DNA of 64,000 nt from Branchipolynoe longqiensis (lineage: Eukaryota > Annelida > Polychaeta > Phyllodocida > Polynoidae). The notes beneath the pieces were generated by a model. The model did not search any database, was not told where the DNA came from, and was given only the letters and a program-made list of their open reading frames with translations. Location: positions 172,283,230 through 172,347,229 of the forward strand of contig CM059186.1 of assembly GCA_030323885.1 (NCBI GenBank), in the 5' to 3' direction. The position numbers and the translations under genes are program-made. Each line of letters begins with the position of its first letter. The first letter of the stretch is position 1. Positions 54,236-64,000 of the stretch are shown one piece after another.

Positions 54236-54362
54236 TCTCAGGCAAGGAGCCGCATAGACATGGCGGTGTCAATATGGTGATGACATCAGGGAGCCCAGGT
54301 GGTGTAATAGTTAGCGCACTAGCCTGGAATGGGTTCGAAACCTACTTTAGACGCAATATTTC
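54236..54362 (+). mobile_element. SINE-B copy 4
   Basis: CTCAGGCAAGGAGCCGCATAG leader-like, core GGGAGCCCAGGTGGTGTAAT, AGTTAGCGCACTAG and GGGTTCGAAACC. Confidence 0.7.
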
Positions 54363-54477
54363 ACACTTTCTTCACCCCCGGGAAATATAATATAAATATA
54401 TATTAATAATTTAAATTTCCGTTAACTGGCTAGAATTTGAAAACTAAAACAATTGAATAGATACACTACTCCCCTAA

Positions 54478-54782
54478 GGTACGTATACTGACGTGTGAAA
54501 GTGTGCGCTCATGGCGACTTTATAGTGCTGCCCCACTGGGAGACCACACTGCCAGAACCAGGAACAGGACCTGATAATTGATATACCACTCAGTCACATT
54601 ATCCTGACACTGAGTCAACCAGTCCTTACCATATCCTAATAATGCCGAGCGCCTGGCTAGGAAGTGGCAAGTATCAATTTGTATGTCATTGGTTTGACTC
54701 GACTAGGGTTCGAACCCACAAACCCATGGATCTCCCAAAACAGGTGACGGGCGCTCAACTCATTCGGCCACCCCTTCTGGTG
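54478..54782 (-). mobile_element. SINE-A lacking its tail
   Basis: Body CGCTCATGGCGACTTTATAG to head GGGTTCGAACCCACAAACCC and CATTCGGCCACCCC. The terminal ~50 bp are missing. Confidence 0.8.
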
Positions 54783-55328
54783 TTTGAGCAAAGAGAAGCT
54801 GGAGAAGTGAGAGACGCTGCCAGCGGAGGCTGCCAATAGGTGGCGCCAACATCACAGGGCTCGCCGCACCCGAACAGGTCGTCACCCCGCCCCGGCCCTC
54901 TTAACCCGCCACGCCCCCGCCCGCCGTTATCTCCGCCCGTCCCGTCCCGCCCCGTCACGAGCAAATCACACGGAGAGAATCGCAAAAGGGTGTGTTTAAA
55001 AAACACACCCATACAGACACAAACACACACATATATGTATATATATATGTATATATATATATGTATATATATATGAAAACTTCCTGTTGCGCGAGTGAGG
55101 TTTGATTCTGTTGTTCTGATATATGGGGCAAATGTGTAAGTTGGGTTAGCTGTATAGGTTTTAGTGTTGGGCGGTCGGTTAGCTGCGGGCTCACAGAGGA
55201 GGCAGGAGAGGGAGGAACAGGAACAGGGTCCGATGTTGATGGAGTTGTCGTTTTTGTGTGTGTGGATTTTTGTTATTGCGCGAAATGCAAACGGCTGCCC
55301 AGGCCCCGCCCATTACATCCCCTCTACC
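54783..55328. other. CpG-rich sequence and (AT)n
   Basis: 54835-54960 is CpG- and C-rich; 55026-55073 is an AT microsatellite; the rest is unique without a recognisable gene. Confidence 0.4.
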
Positions 55329-56010
55329 AATCACACACACATGCGCCACACACACACACGCACACACTCACACACATGCACTCACACGCACTCACACACA
55401 TGCACACCCCCACACACGCACACACAGACTCACACACATGCACACACACTCACACACACACTCACACACACTCACACACATGCACACACACTCACACACA
55501 CTCTCACACACACTCACACACACGCACACACACTCACATGCACACATACTTACACACACTCACACATGCACACACACTCACACACACACTCACACACACA
55601 CTCACACATACATGCACACACACACTCATACACACACGCACACACACTCACACACACTCACACACATGCACACACACACTCACACACACTCTCACACACA
55701 CTCACACACACACACACACGCGCACACACATACTTACACACTCACACACATGCACACACACTCACACTCACACACACACTCACACACACTCACACACACA
55801 CTCACACACACTCACACACATACATGCACACACACTCACGCACACACACTCACACACACACTCACACACAGACACACTCACACACCCACTCACACACCCA
55901 CGCGCACACACACGCGCACACACTCACACCCACACCCACACACACTCACACCCACACCCATTCACTCACACACACACTCACACACTCACACACACACACA
56001 CTGACCGGTC
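55329..56010. repeat. (CA)n/(CACT)n microsatellite array
   Basis: About 680 bp of CACACA with CACTCA, CATGCA and CACGCA variants. His/Thr/Ser frames are by-products. Confidence 0.95.
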
Positions 56011-56373
56011 GTCAGGTGAAGGCAGCCAAAAGGCGAGACCCTTCCCAGCATTCAGTTCGGGTGATTGGTGCCAATGAAGTGGCGGTCCTTTTGAAGTGCC
56101 GGGCCGTGCCCATCTGTTGGTGTAAGAGAGCAGTTGATTAGTGAACTATAGGTCAGGGACAAGTGTTGGCAGGAGCGAGCAGTGTCAAGGACTTATAGAC
56201 CAAGATGGCGGATTAAAGAGTCGTCCTTAGTAACACACGTCCACCTCACTCCTTGTCCACTCACTGCACATTATAATATACATTATATATAATGTGTAAT
56301 GTGTATACACACATTATATATAAATCTGTATACACACATTATATATAATGTGTTTATACACATTTGAGAGTAA
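56011..56373. other. Unique sequence then TATA-rich palindromes
   Basis: 56011-56260 unique, with CCAAGATGGCGGATT at about 56200 (a YY1-like word). 56270-56360 has ATTATATATAATGTGT repeats in both orientations. No gene seen. Confidence 0.35.
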
Positions 56374-57692
56374 TTAAAGTTGCATAGTCCGATAGTTTTG
56401 AGTTTCTGTCATTTTATGAGATACATATATTAGGTTGATCATTATAATCTATCTTACTTTAGTTTGAAATAACTTCTCTTTAATATGACTATCTTGGGAG
56501 ATATTTGAAGTGAAAACATGCAAAATTAATTTAGGCATGCTTGCCAAAACTCTGACCCCATAGGGTTCAGTAGCAACATATTCTGCTAAATTGTCTTAAT
56601 ACACATTTCTATGAAGCATCAAATGCTTAATAAGTGCACCAGTATCTAATACCCCTGTCACACTACAACGTTTCTCTCCAACGCGCGGCGACGTGTGTCC
56701 TTTTTTGGCAAAACATCAGTACATGTCGGGAAACGTTAGGGGGACGTTATGCGAACATCAGTACACGTCGGTACACTATCCTGGACGTTGACAGTCGCTG
56801 GAGGACGGCGGCGTGCATAGTTGGGCGCTCAATGTTTTTAGGATGTCAAAAAAACTGAACGACTGACACCGCGCGCAAATTTATGGGTAAGGATGTTAAT
56901 AGGACATTAAGCGGACGTCAAAACCCGTCCAAAGCGCGTTAGAGCAACGGTGGGAGGACGTCCAGTAACGTCGATTGACTTTGATATTGTGTTGATATTG
57001 TTTTAAACGATTGTGTGCGTCCGGTCAGTGCGTCCGTAACGTTAGCTGGACGGGTGCGTAACGGGTAGCGGGCGCCCTGTTAGCATCCTGGTAGTGTTTC
57101 TCGATACTTTGGACGTTGTGTGGGCATCTATGGCGTTCCTTTAACGTTGGTGGGCTGACCTGTATTTATATCAACTGTACGGGTGTCCCGATGTGTTTGC
57201 ATAACGTTATGGATGCGTCGAGCGCGTTCACAACGCATTACCAGAACCCTGACAGCGCGCTCGCAACACGCTACCAGAACGCCAATTAACGCTTCCCTAA
57301 AGCACTTGAAACGGTATCATCCGTCGGCTAACACGTCCGCTTGTCGCTACCTGCACGCTGGCTGAACGTTGCCGTAACGTTGTTGACACGCCGTGCGTGC
57401 CCCACCATCGGGGTGACAACCGGACCATTACAAATTGTTTTTGTTTTGCTGAAACTTCACCACCCGTTGGCCGCGTGCTACCAACACACTACTCACGCTG
57501 CGCCAAGGTCCAATTTCCCCATATTTCCCCTAAAAGTTTAACGTTTCTCGACGCTTTATTTTTATTTTCAATGCTGACGTGTCGCCGATGAGAAACGTCA
57601 TACTGTGACAGGGCCATCATAAGTTGGATCTATAGGTTCAAATCTAGATAAGGATTTAGCTGATGCCTTCATCGGACTATGCAAATTTAAAG
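56374..57692 (+). mobile_element. MITE-1 split by a foldback element
   Basis: Left part 56374-56649 from AAAGTTGCATAGTCCGATAG to GCACCAGTATCTAA. Right part 57620-57692 from AAGTTGGATCTATAGG to CATCGGACTATGCAAATTTAA. The two halves join without loss when FB-6 is set aside. Confidence 0.85.
56650..57619. mobile_element. Foldback element FB-6 (AACGTT-rich), TAA target duplication
   Basis: Left TACCCCTGTCACACTACAAC, right TACTGTGACAGGGCCATCA. TAA flanks it at 56647-56649 and 57620-57622, and the MITE-1 consensus (GTATCTAAGTTGGAT) confirms the single-copy target. CGTT, AACG and GCGCG words recur in both orientations. No convincing frame. Confidence 0.75.
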
Positions 57693-57778
57693 ATTGAATT
57701 TACATTAAAACAGAAGGATAAATATATATATATAGTATTTATGTATAATGTATATATAATACATATGCAGATAGTCTG

Positions 57779-58016
57779 AGGATGTCATCAGACAGGCTAC
57801 CAAAGCAGATCCTGTATTCTCAACTGTCTTCTGGCTACAGAAAGAGAGGGCGCCCTCGTCCCCGGTTCAAGGATACCATCAAGAGAAACCTGAAGCTGAG
57901 AGATATTAAGACCGACTCATGGACGCAACTCTCACAGCAGAGAGCTAAATAGAGAGTGGCAGTCAAGTAATGAAAGCAGTCTTTGTCGCATCGTGACCGA
58001 CAGCATGATGATGATG
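57779..58016 (+). pseudogene. LINE 3' end, sister of 36100-36619, 10-bp TSD
   Basis: GAGGATGTCATCAGACAGGC onward matches 36385-36619 closely. An in-frame TAG replaces the tryptophan codon near the C-terminus (GCTAAATAGAGA). It ends in GATGATGATG. AGATAGTCTG flanks it at 57769-57778 and 58017-58026. A severely 5'-truncated insertion. Confidence 0.85.
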
Positions 58017-58029
58017 AGATAGTCTGTTA

Positions 58030-58240
58030 TCCACCAGGCTCACTTGATACTTGCTTATAGTTTATACACACATATATGTACATATATATATTATTTATAT
58101 ATAATGTATATATAATAATATATATGTGCATACTCTGTTTCCTTTAGCCACCAGGCTCACCCGATGCTCACTTCCTCTCATAGGGGTTTCCCCGCTCTTA
58201 GGACCGGATGCTGCTTTGAAACAGGACAGCGCAGCGCGGC
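58030..58240. other. AT repeat and unique sequence
   Basis: CCACCAGGCTCAC occurs at about 58032 and 58150 on both sides of an ATATATGTA-type run. Confidence 0.5.
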
Positions 58241-58560
58241 GGAGAGGGGCGGGTGTGGGTGCGGTGTGAGTGGGCTGTGGGTGGGTGTGGGCGTGTGTGG
58301 GTGGGTGTGGGGCGGGTGTGGGGTGTGGGTGGGGCGGGTGTGGGGTGGGTGTGGGGCTGGTGTGGGGCGGGGTGTGGAGCGGGTGTGGGGCGGGTGTTCT
58401 TCGAGTGTGGGTCGGGTGTGGGCCTGATGTGGCCGGGTGGGGGCGGGTGTTGGCTGGGGTGTGGGGCGGGTGTGGGGCCGGGTGGGGGCGGGTGTGGAGC
58501 GGCTGTGGGGGCGGGGTGTAGGCGGGGTGTGGGCCGGGTATGGGCCGGCTGACACCGGGT
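58240..58560. repeat. ~10-bp G-rich minisatellite (GGGCGGGTGT)n
   Basis: About 30 degenerate copies of GTGGGGCGGGTGTGG. Strong G-quadruplex potential on the + strand. Confidence 0.88.
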
Positions 58561-58840
58561 CCGTGTCCAGGCGGTGGTCAGGGAGTCGCGGGCGGGGGCC
58601 GGGGGAAGGGGAGCCGGTGGCGGTGATTCGGGCGGGGGGGGGGGGGGGGGGGGGGGGGAGGGAGAGCGGGGCGAGGCTCCGTCCCCGGGATGTGGAAACG
58701 AGAGGCGGGCGGCGCTCGGGTGTCGGCCGTGGCGTTGTTTTTGCGGCCCGGTGCGCGCGGTCAGTTGGCGAGTCCATATTGCTAATTGCTAGATGTAACT
58801 GGAGGCGGGGTTCGGTGTGCTCTGATTGCTCCGTGTTAGG
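58561..58840. other. CpG-rich unique sequence with long G-run
   Basis: G-run at 58636-58658, flanked by CpG-rich DNA. Overlapping frames with Gly/Arg composition only. Confidence 0.4.
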
Positions 58841-58847
58841 TGCGGGC

Positions 58848-59350
58848 GGGCGGGCGGGCGGGGCGGGGCGGCGGGGCGGGGCGGGGCGGGGCGGGGCGGG
58901 CGGGGCGGGCGGGGCGGGCGGTCGGGCGGGGCGGGCGGGGCGGGGCGGGGCGGGGCGGGGCGGGGGGGGGCGGGGCGGGGCGGGGCGGGGCGGGGCGGGG
59001 GCGGGGGGCGGGGCGGGGCGGGGCGGGGCGGGGCGGGGCGGGGCGGGGCGGGGGCGGGGCGGGGCGGGGCGGGGCGGGGCGGGGCGGGCGGGTAGGGCAG
59101 GCAGGGTAAGCCAGGGTGGGGCGGGGCCGGGGTGGGGCGGGGCCAGGGCGGGGCGGGTCCGGGGCCGGAGCGGGGCCGGGGCGGGGCCGGAGCGGGACCA
59201 GGGCTGGGCGGGGCCTGGGCCAGGGCGGGGCCCAGGCCGGGTCCGCGGCGGGTCCGGGGCGGGTCCGGGGCGGGTCCAGGGCGGGTCTGGGGCGGGTCCG
59301 GGGCGGGTCCGGGGCGGGTCCGGGGCGGGGCCAGGGCAGGGCCGGGGCAG
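58848..59350. repeat. (GGGGC)n array then GC-rich minisatellite
   Basis: 58855-59092 is nearly pure GGGGC pentamers. 59110-59350 repeats GGGGCGGGTCC and GGGGCCGGGGC. Long Gly/Arg/Ala and Pro/Ala/Arg frames on both strands follow from pentamer composition. Confidence 0.95.
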
Positions 59351-59559
59351 GGCTGGAGCAGGGCCGGGGCGGAAGGGCCGAGCATGGCGAAGCGGGGCTG
59401 TGCCGGGCCGAGCAGGCAGTGCAGGCCGGGCAAGGCCGGGCCGGGCACTGTGTTTTACCGTCGGTGGCCGCCCCCAGGGGTCTCCGGCCCGCGCCCCGCA
59501 CCACCCCACCCGCTCCTCGTCTCAATCAGTATCGGCTGCTCGTGACTCGTCGCCACCTT

Positions 59560-60300
59560 ATATCTGCTACACTCTCACCTACTTGCCCCACTCACCCCGC
59601 CCCACCCTCCTCTCCATTCTCTACATTTATCCATACCTCCCTCCACCCCTCTCCCCTCTCCTCCCCCTCCCCCCTCCTCTTCCCTCGCCCTCCTCCGCCC
59701 TCTCCCCCCCTCCCTCCTCCCCTCCTCCTATTCCCCTCCCCTCCTTCCCTCCTACCCATCTCCCCCTCCACTCGCCCTCTTCCACTCCCCGTCCTACTCT
59801 CTCCCCAACCTCCCCATCATCTGATCTCACTATGGCCATATCTCCCATGGCCCGATGACCCCCACTTGGCCCCATCTTCCTCACTTCGCCCCTACCTGGC
59901 TCCTCTGACCGCCCCCCCCCCCCCCTGCCCCGTCTCCCCCATCCACCCCCTGGTCACCTACAACTCCAAGGGGCCTCATGTAACCTTCATCACGACTTCA
60001 CCTCGCTCCCATACCCACACCCCACCCCTTCCTGCCCCACCTCCAGCGTGGTCAGCCTCCCTCTCCTCCCATCTCCCTCCCCTTCCTTCCCCCTCCCCAC
60101 TCCTCCCCCCCCCCCCCCCCCCGGCCTCCCACTCCCCTAACCCTTCCTCCGCTCCCCCCCCCCCCCTCCCCCCCCCCCCCCCCCCCGACTAAGCCCTCTC
60201 GCATCTCGCCCTGCCCACCCCTCCCCCTTCCCACTTCCCCCCAGTCCCACTCACTCCCCTCCTCTCCCCGTCCCCTCTCCTCCCCACTCCCTAATCCTTC
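59560..60300. repeat. C-rich polypyrimidine tract
   Basis: CTCCCCTCTCCTCCCC-type with several C-runs of 15-20. Confidence 0.9.
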
Positions 60301-60302
60301 CC

Positions 60303-60640
60303 ACCGGGCGAGGTGGCCGAATCGGTAGAACGCAGGCATTGTGTGCGGAAGATCAGGAGTTTGCTAGTTCGGTTCCCGGTCGAGTCAAATCAATGACTTA
60401 AAAATTGATACCTGTCGCTTCCTAGCCTGGTGATAGGGCAAGGACTGGTTAGCTCGGTGTCAGGATAATTTGACTGAGTGGGATATCGGGTCATGGTGCC
60501 GGTGGAATGATTTCTCAGTGGGGCAGCCCTATAAAATCGCCATGAGTGCATACTGTCACAAGTCGGTACCCGTCCTGATATGACCATTGATGTTGCTAGG
60601 ATGTAAAACAAAAACAAACAAACAAAAAAAAACCTAATCT
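60303..60640 (+). mobile_element. SINE-A, full length, with long A/C tail
   Basis: Head GGGCGAGGTGGCCGAATCGG with GTTCGGTTCCC, body GTCAGGATAATTTGACTGAG and GGGGCAGCCCTATAAAATCG, tail GATGTTGCTAGGATGTAAAA then CAAAAACAAACAAAC and AAAAAAAAA. Confidence 0.88.
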
Positions 60641-60995
60641 TTCCCCCACTCCCTCCCCTCTCCACTACCTCTCCCCCCTCCCCACCACCTCACCCCATCA
60701 CCACTCCCTCCCCTCTCCACTACCTCTCCCCCGCCCCACCACCTCACCCCATCACCACTCCCTCCCCTCTCCACTACCTCTCCCCCCTCCCCACCACCTC
60801 ACCCCATCACCACTCCCTCCCCTCTCCACTACCTCTCCCCCCGCCCCACCACCTCACCCCATCACCACTCCCTCCCCTCTCCACTACCTCTCCCCCCTCC
60901 CCACCACCTCACCCCATCACCACTCCCTCCGCTCTCCACTACCTCCCCCCCTCCCCACCACCTCACCCCATCACCACTCCCTCCACTCCCACTGT
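60641..60995. repeat. 54-55 bp C-rich minisatellite, about 6 copies
   Basis: CATCACCACTCCCTCCCCTC recurs at 60696, 60750 and 60805 and onward. Confidence 0.88.
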
Positions 60996-61383
60996 CTCTC
61001 CTCCCCACCCTCTCACCATCCCCTCCCTTCCCACTCCCTCCCCACTCCCCCTCACTACCCCCCCCCCTTCCCCCCACACACACACCCATCCACCCCACGA
61101 TTGGCCTCTGCCCCCCAACCCTACACCCGTCTCCAATCCGAAGCAGCCCTCACTTGACCTCAATTGACCCTCACCCAGGTGCATGGCAGTTCAAGCCAGT
61201 TCCACCTGGTCCCTGTACCGATCTCATCCCGGCCTCCAATTACCTTACATTGCCCTCTACTCACCCATCTCTAACTGTCCCTCAACTGGGCTCCATGCGG
61301 TCCAGTCTCAACTCAACCATAGTTCCAGCATTTCCCGACTGACACGACGCAAACACTGAACCAAGCCTTGCACATTGCCAGTG
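60996..61383. other. C-rich then unique sequence
   Basis: No gene; small frame at 61154-61342 without a recognisable domain. Confidence 0.35.
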
Positions 61384-61384
61384 A

Positions 61385-61559
61385 CTTTCAGTTGCATAGT
61401 CCGATGGTTTTGACTTTCTGTCATTTTCTAAGGTAAATATATATTAGGGCAATGATTATAATATACCTTACTTTAGTTTGAAGCAACTTTAATTTTAAAT
61501 AGTTAACTTCGGAGATATTTGAAGTGCAAACATGCACAATTAATTTTGACAAGCACACC
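61385..61559 (+). mobile_element. MITE-1, left half
   Basis: AGTTGCATAGTCCGATGG to TTTTGACAAGCACACCAAAT; cut at a SINE-A. Confidence 0.8.
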
Positions 61560-61745
61560 AAATACTTAGCTCAGTGTCAGGATAATATGACTAAGTGGGA
61601 TATTGGGTCATGGTGCTGGTGGCCTGATTTCCCAGTGGGGCAGCACTATAAAGTCACCATGAGTGTGCACTGTCACAAGTCGGCACCCATCCTGATATGA
61701 CCTTAGATGTTGCCAGGATGTAAAACTCCAACAAAGAAACAAAAC
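61560..61745 (+). mobile_element. SINE-A, 5' truncated
   Basis: GCTCAGTGTCAGGATAATAT through GGGGCAGCACTATAAAGTCA to GATGTTGCCAGGATGTAAAA then CTCCAACAAAG. Confidence 0.82.
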
Positions 61746-61799
61746 AAACCAGAGAATTTGCTGGCGCGAGGTTAAACGATATGATTATCTGTTCCGCTT

Positions 61800-61985
61800 A
61801 CTTCTGTTTGCTATTGCTGAGGGAGAGTGGGTGGGGTTTAGATTTGTACGACTGTCACGTGTCATGTTCTGCATTGAAGTGACTGGATTCACTTCGTCCA
61901 TGTGTTCTTTTAAATCTGTATTATCCGACGAGATAATAAAGACTTTCCACTAAGCGACGCCGTCTCGTCTTTTATTTACTCGCTC
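61800..61985 (+). mobile_element. Possible solo LTR or retroelement 3' end
   Basis: TTTAAATCTGTATTATCCGA, AATAATAAAGACTTTCC and CTCGTCTTTTATTTACTCG resemble an LTR poly(A) region. Termini not defined; weak. Confidence 0.25.
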
Positions 61986-62104
61986 TGCTGATTTTAAGCT
62001 AATTAGTTGGATGTTCTCACCATGGACTATCTGATTAAAATGGTATTACAGTCGCCTCTCTGGTTTCTCTGATGCGGTTACTAGGGGAAAGCAATCACAA
62101 TTTG

Positions 62105-62545
62105 CTCACACACCCCTACTCCCCCTTACCCCCGCCCCCCTTCTCCCATCCCCATCTCCAACCCCCCCTCCTCCCTCCCCCGCCTCCATCCCCCTCTCCC
62201 CCTCCCCCCCTCCTGCCCCCTTCCTTCCATCTCCCTCCCACCTCTCTTCCCCCATCCCCTCTCACCATATCCCCTCCTTCTTCCCTCCTCTCTCTCCCCC
62301 ACTCCCCCTTCTCTCTCCTTCTCCCTCCTCCCCCTTCCCTCCACTCCCTGCCCTCCCTATTCCCATCCATTCCCTCTCCCCTCCCCTCTCCCTTCCCATC
62401 CCCTCTCCTATCCTCCCCTGCCTCCCTCCCCTCGGTCGCACTCCTTCACCCCCCCCCCCCCGCCCTCCCCTCGCACTCACTCCCTCCCCCTCTCTACCCC
62501 CCTCCCCGCCCCCCCCCTTCCCCCCTCCAGCGCCCCCCTTCCGGT
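62105..62545. repeat. C-rich polypyrimidine tract
   Basis: CTCCCCCTCC-type, like 22735-23565 and 59560-60300. Confidence 0.9.
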
Positions 62546-62747
62546 CGTTCTCAGGGATAGACTACCTTTCTCGTTTTGTTGTGTCTGTGTATTATCAGGC
62601 AATGATCTCTACCTCGTAATTCGCAGAAATGAAATTGAATAGCAAGTTTCTTTTAAAATTATTTGAAAACAGGAACACCGACTTATTGTGCACAATGTCA
62701 CTATCACATTCAGAGAAATTTGAACGAGGGCTGAAGAAAACACTACG

Positions 62748-63068
62748 GGGTGCGGTGGCCTAATCGGTAGAGCGCGGACCCCGCATGCGGAAGGTCGGGA
62801 GTTCGGTTCCCGGTCGAGTCAATCCAATGGCTTTAAAATTGATACTTGTCACTTCCTAGCCTGGCGCTCGGCATTAATAGGATAGGACAAGGACTGGTTA
62901 GCTTAGTGTCAGGATAATGTGCCTGAGTGGGATATTGGATCATGGTGCCGATGGCCTGATTTCCCAGTAGGGAAGCACTATAAAGTCACCACCAGGGTGC
63001 ACTGTCACAAGTTGGTACCCATCCTGATATGACCTTAAATGATGCCAGGATGTAAAACTCCAACAATG
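62748..63068 (+). mobile_element. SINE-A, full length
   Basis: Head GGTGCGGTGGCCTAATCGG, GAGTTCGGTTCCCGG; body GTCAGGATAATGTGCCTGAG; tail GATGCCAGGATGTAAAACTCC. Confidence 0.88.
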
Positions 63069-63083
63069 AACCAGCCATTGTGG

Positions 63084-63385
63084 TAAAGTTGCATAGTCCG
63101 ATGGTCTTCAGCTGCTGTCATTTTTAAAGACAATATTGTGTTGAACATTATGATCTGTTACTTTATACATTGAATGAAGTAACTTTCATTTTAAATGGCT
63201 AACCTTGGAGATATTTGAAGGGCAAACACGCCAACTTAATTTTGTTATGCATGTCAAATGTTGACACCATGGGCTTCAGCAGTAACATGATCTATTAAAC
63301 TGTATTGTTATTCCGTTGTATGCAGCAACAAATGTTCAATAAATGCAGCACTATGTAAGTTGGATAAGTAGGGTCAAATCTTTAT
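63084..63385 (+). mobile_element. MITE-1, left part
   Basis: TAAAGTTGCATAGTCCGATGG to GTAGGGTCAAATC. The right terminus is missing. Confidence 0.8.
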
Positions 63386-63417
63386 ACTCTTTGTCAAGTT
63401 TATTTATTTATTTATTG

Positions 63418-63750
63418 GAAGTTTGTTTGTTGCTGTCTTACATCCTAGCAACATCTAAGGTCATATCAGGATGGGTACTGACTTGTGACAGTGCGCACTA
63501 ATGGCGACTTTATAGTGCTGCCCCACTGGGAAACCAGGCTGCCAACACAATGACCTGATATCCCACTCAGTCATATTATCCTGACACTGAGCTAACCAGT
63601 CCTTGCCCTAACCTATTAATGCCGAGCACCAGGCTATGAAGCGGCAAGTGTCAATTTTAAAGTCATTGGTTTGACTCGACCCGGAACCAAACTCCCAAAC
63701 TTCCGCACACGAGGCCCAAGCTCTACCAATCAGGTCACCGGGCCCGGTTG
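63418..63750 (-). mobile_element. SINE-A, near full length
   Basis: Tail TTTGTTGCTGTCTTACATCC, body CACTAATGGCGACTTTATAG, head AATCAGGTCACCGGGCCCGG. Confidence 0.85.
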
Positions 63751-64000
63751 GAAATTCTCTGGTGTCTGACGCAATGCGTGTAGGGCGCGCGATTATTGGC
63801 AGCTCGACGAAATGCGGACATCTGTTTTTTCGCGCATTAAAAATGTGAATTAATTACGTATTCACAGGAGTCAGGGGTCTTCAATTTGCATTAGTGCTCT
63901 CCCAGGCTCTGGGCATGCGTGACTAAAGTTACTAGCTTTGTTCAATAGTTGGCGGTTTTCTATAGAAAGAGAGAGACCTTGAATTGATTGTCGTCTGCTT
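63751..64000. other. Unique sequence to the window edge
   Basis: No recognisable gene, repeat or regulatory element. Confidence 0.35.

Noticed and set aside
55164..56141. 325-aa His/Thr/Ser frame
   Set aside because: Product of the CA/CACT microsatellite; three frames are open at once.
58178..60192. 443-473-aa Pro/Ala/Arg and Gly/Arg/Ala frames
   Set aside because: They coincide with GGGGC and related GC-rich arrays and lack any domain.

Overview
This is a repeat-dense eukaryotic window with introns, SINEs, non-LTR and tyrosine-recombinase retroelements, MITEs and long satellites. Nothing in it looks prokaryotic. A SINE at 29077-29416 and a relative at 17818-17975 closely resemble, from memory rather than from a search, a SINE type common in mollusc genomes. 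A marine mollusc is my best guess for the host, with moderate confidence.

Cellular genes are scarce. The only strong candidate is the 3' end of a gene on the + strand: a terminal exon (1894-1995) ending in a Cys-Cys-His-Cys zinc finger with the spacing of the NEMO/optineurin C-terminal finger, a possible preceding exon (1436-1533), and a poly(A) signal at 2391. At the left edge (1-426, minus strand) a Pro/Ala-rich frame runs off the window; its function is unknown.

The best-preserved coding unit is a tyrosine-recombinase retrotransposon of Ngaro/PAT type at 47513-52553, minus strand. It has a Gag with zinc knuckles, an RT-RNase H frame with its catalytic residues, and a tyrosine recombinase broken by one frame change. 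Its split direct repeats have the order A1-ORFs-B1-A2-B2 (A = 225 bp, B = 92 bp).

The rest is a nest of small elements: a tRNA-headed SINE (here SINE-A, more than 15 pieces), a second tRNA-headed repeat (SINE-B, 4 copies), a palindromic MITE (here MITE-1, about 18 pieces), five foldback elements rich in short inverted words, hAT-like and pogo/Tigger-like MITEs, and 5'-truncated LINE ends with clean target-site duplications. Between these lie microsatellites, minisatellites (15, 20, 21, 34, 54, 71, 73 and 91 bp units) and strongly strand-biased C/G tracts.

Region by region: 0-5 kb gene end and AT repeats; 5-22.5 kb MITE, SINE and foldback fragments; 22.7-30.2 kb satellites; 30-46 kb duplicated SINE/LINE segments, MITE-derived satellite and foldbacks; 47-54 kb the Ngaro-like element inside a SINE-B copy; 54-64 kb CA, GC and C-rich arrays with more SINE-A and MITE-1. 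The most interesting observations are the foldback family with shared ends but different internal vocabularies, the conversion of MITE-1 interior into a satellite, repeated insertion of only the last ~47-60 bp of SINE-A with target duplications, and a 15-bp flank shared by both ends of the Ngaro-like element.
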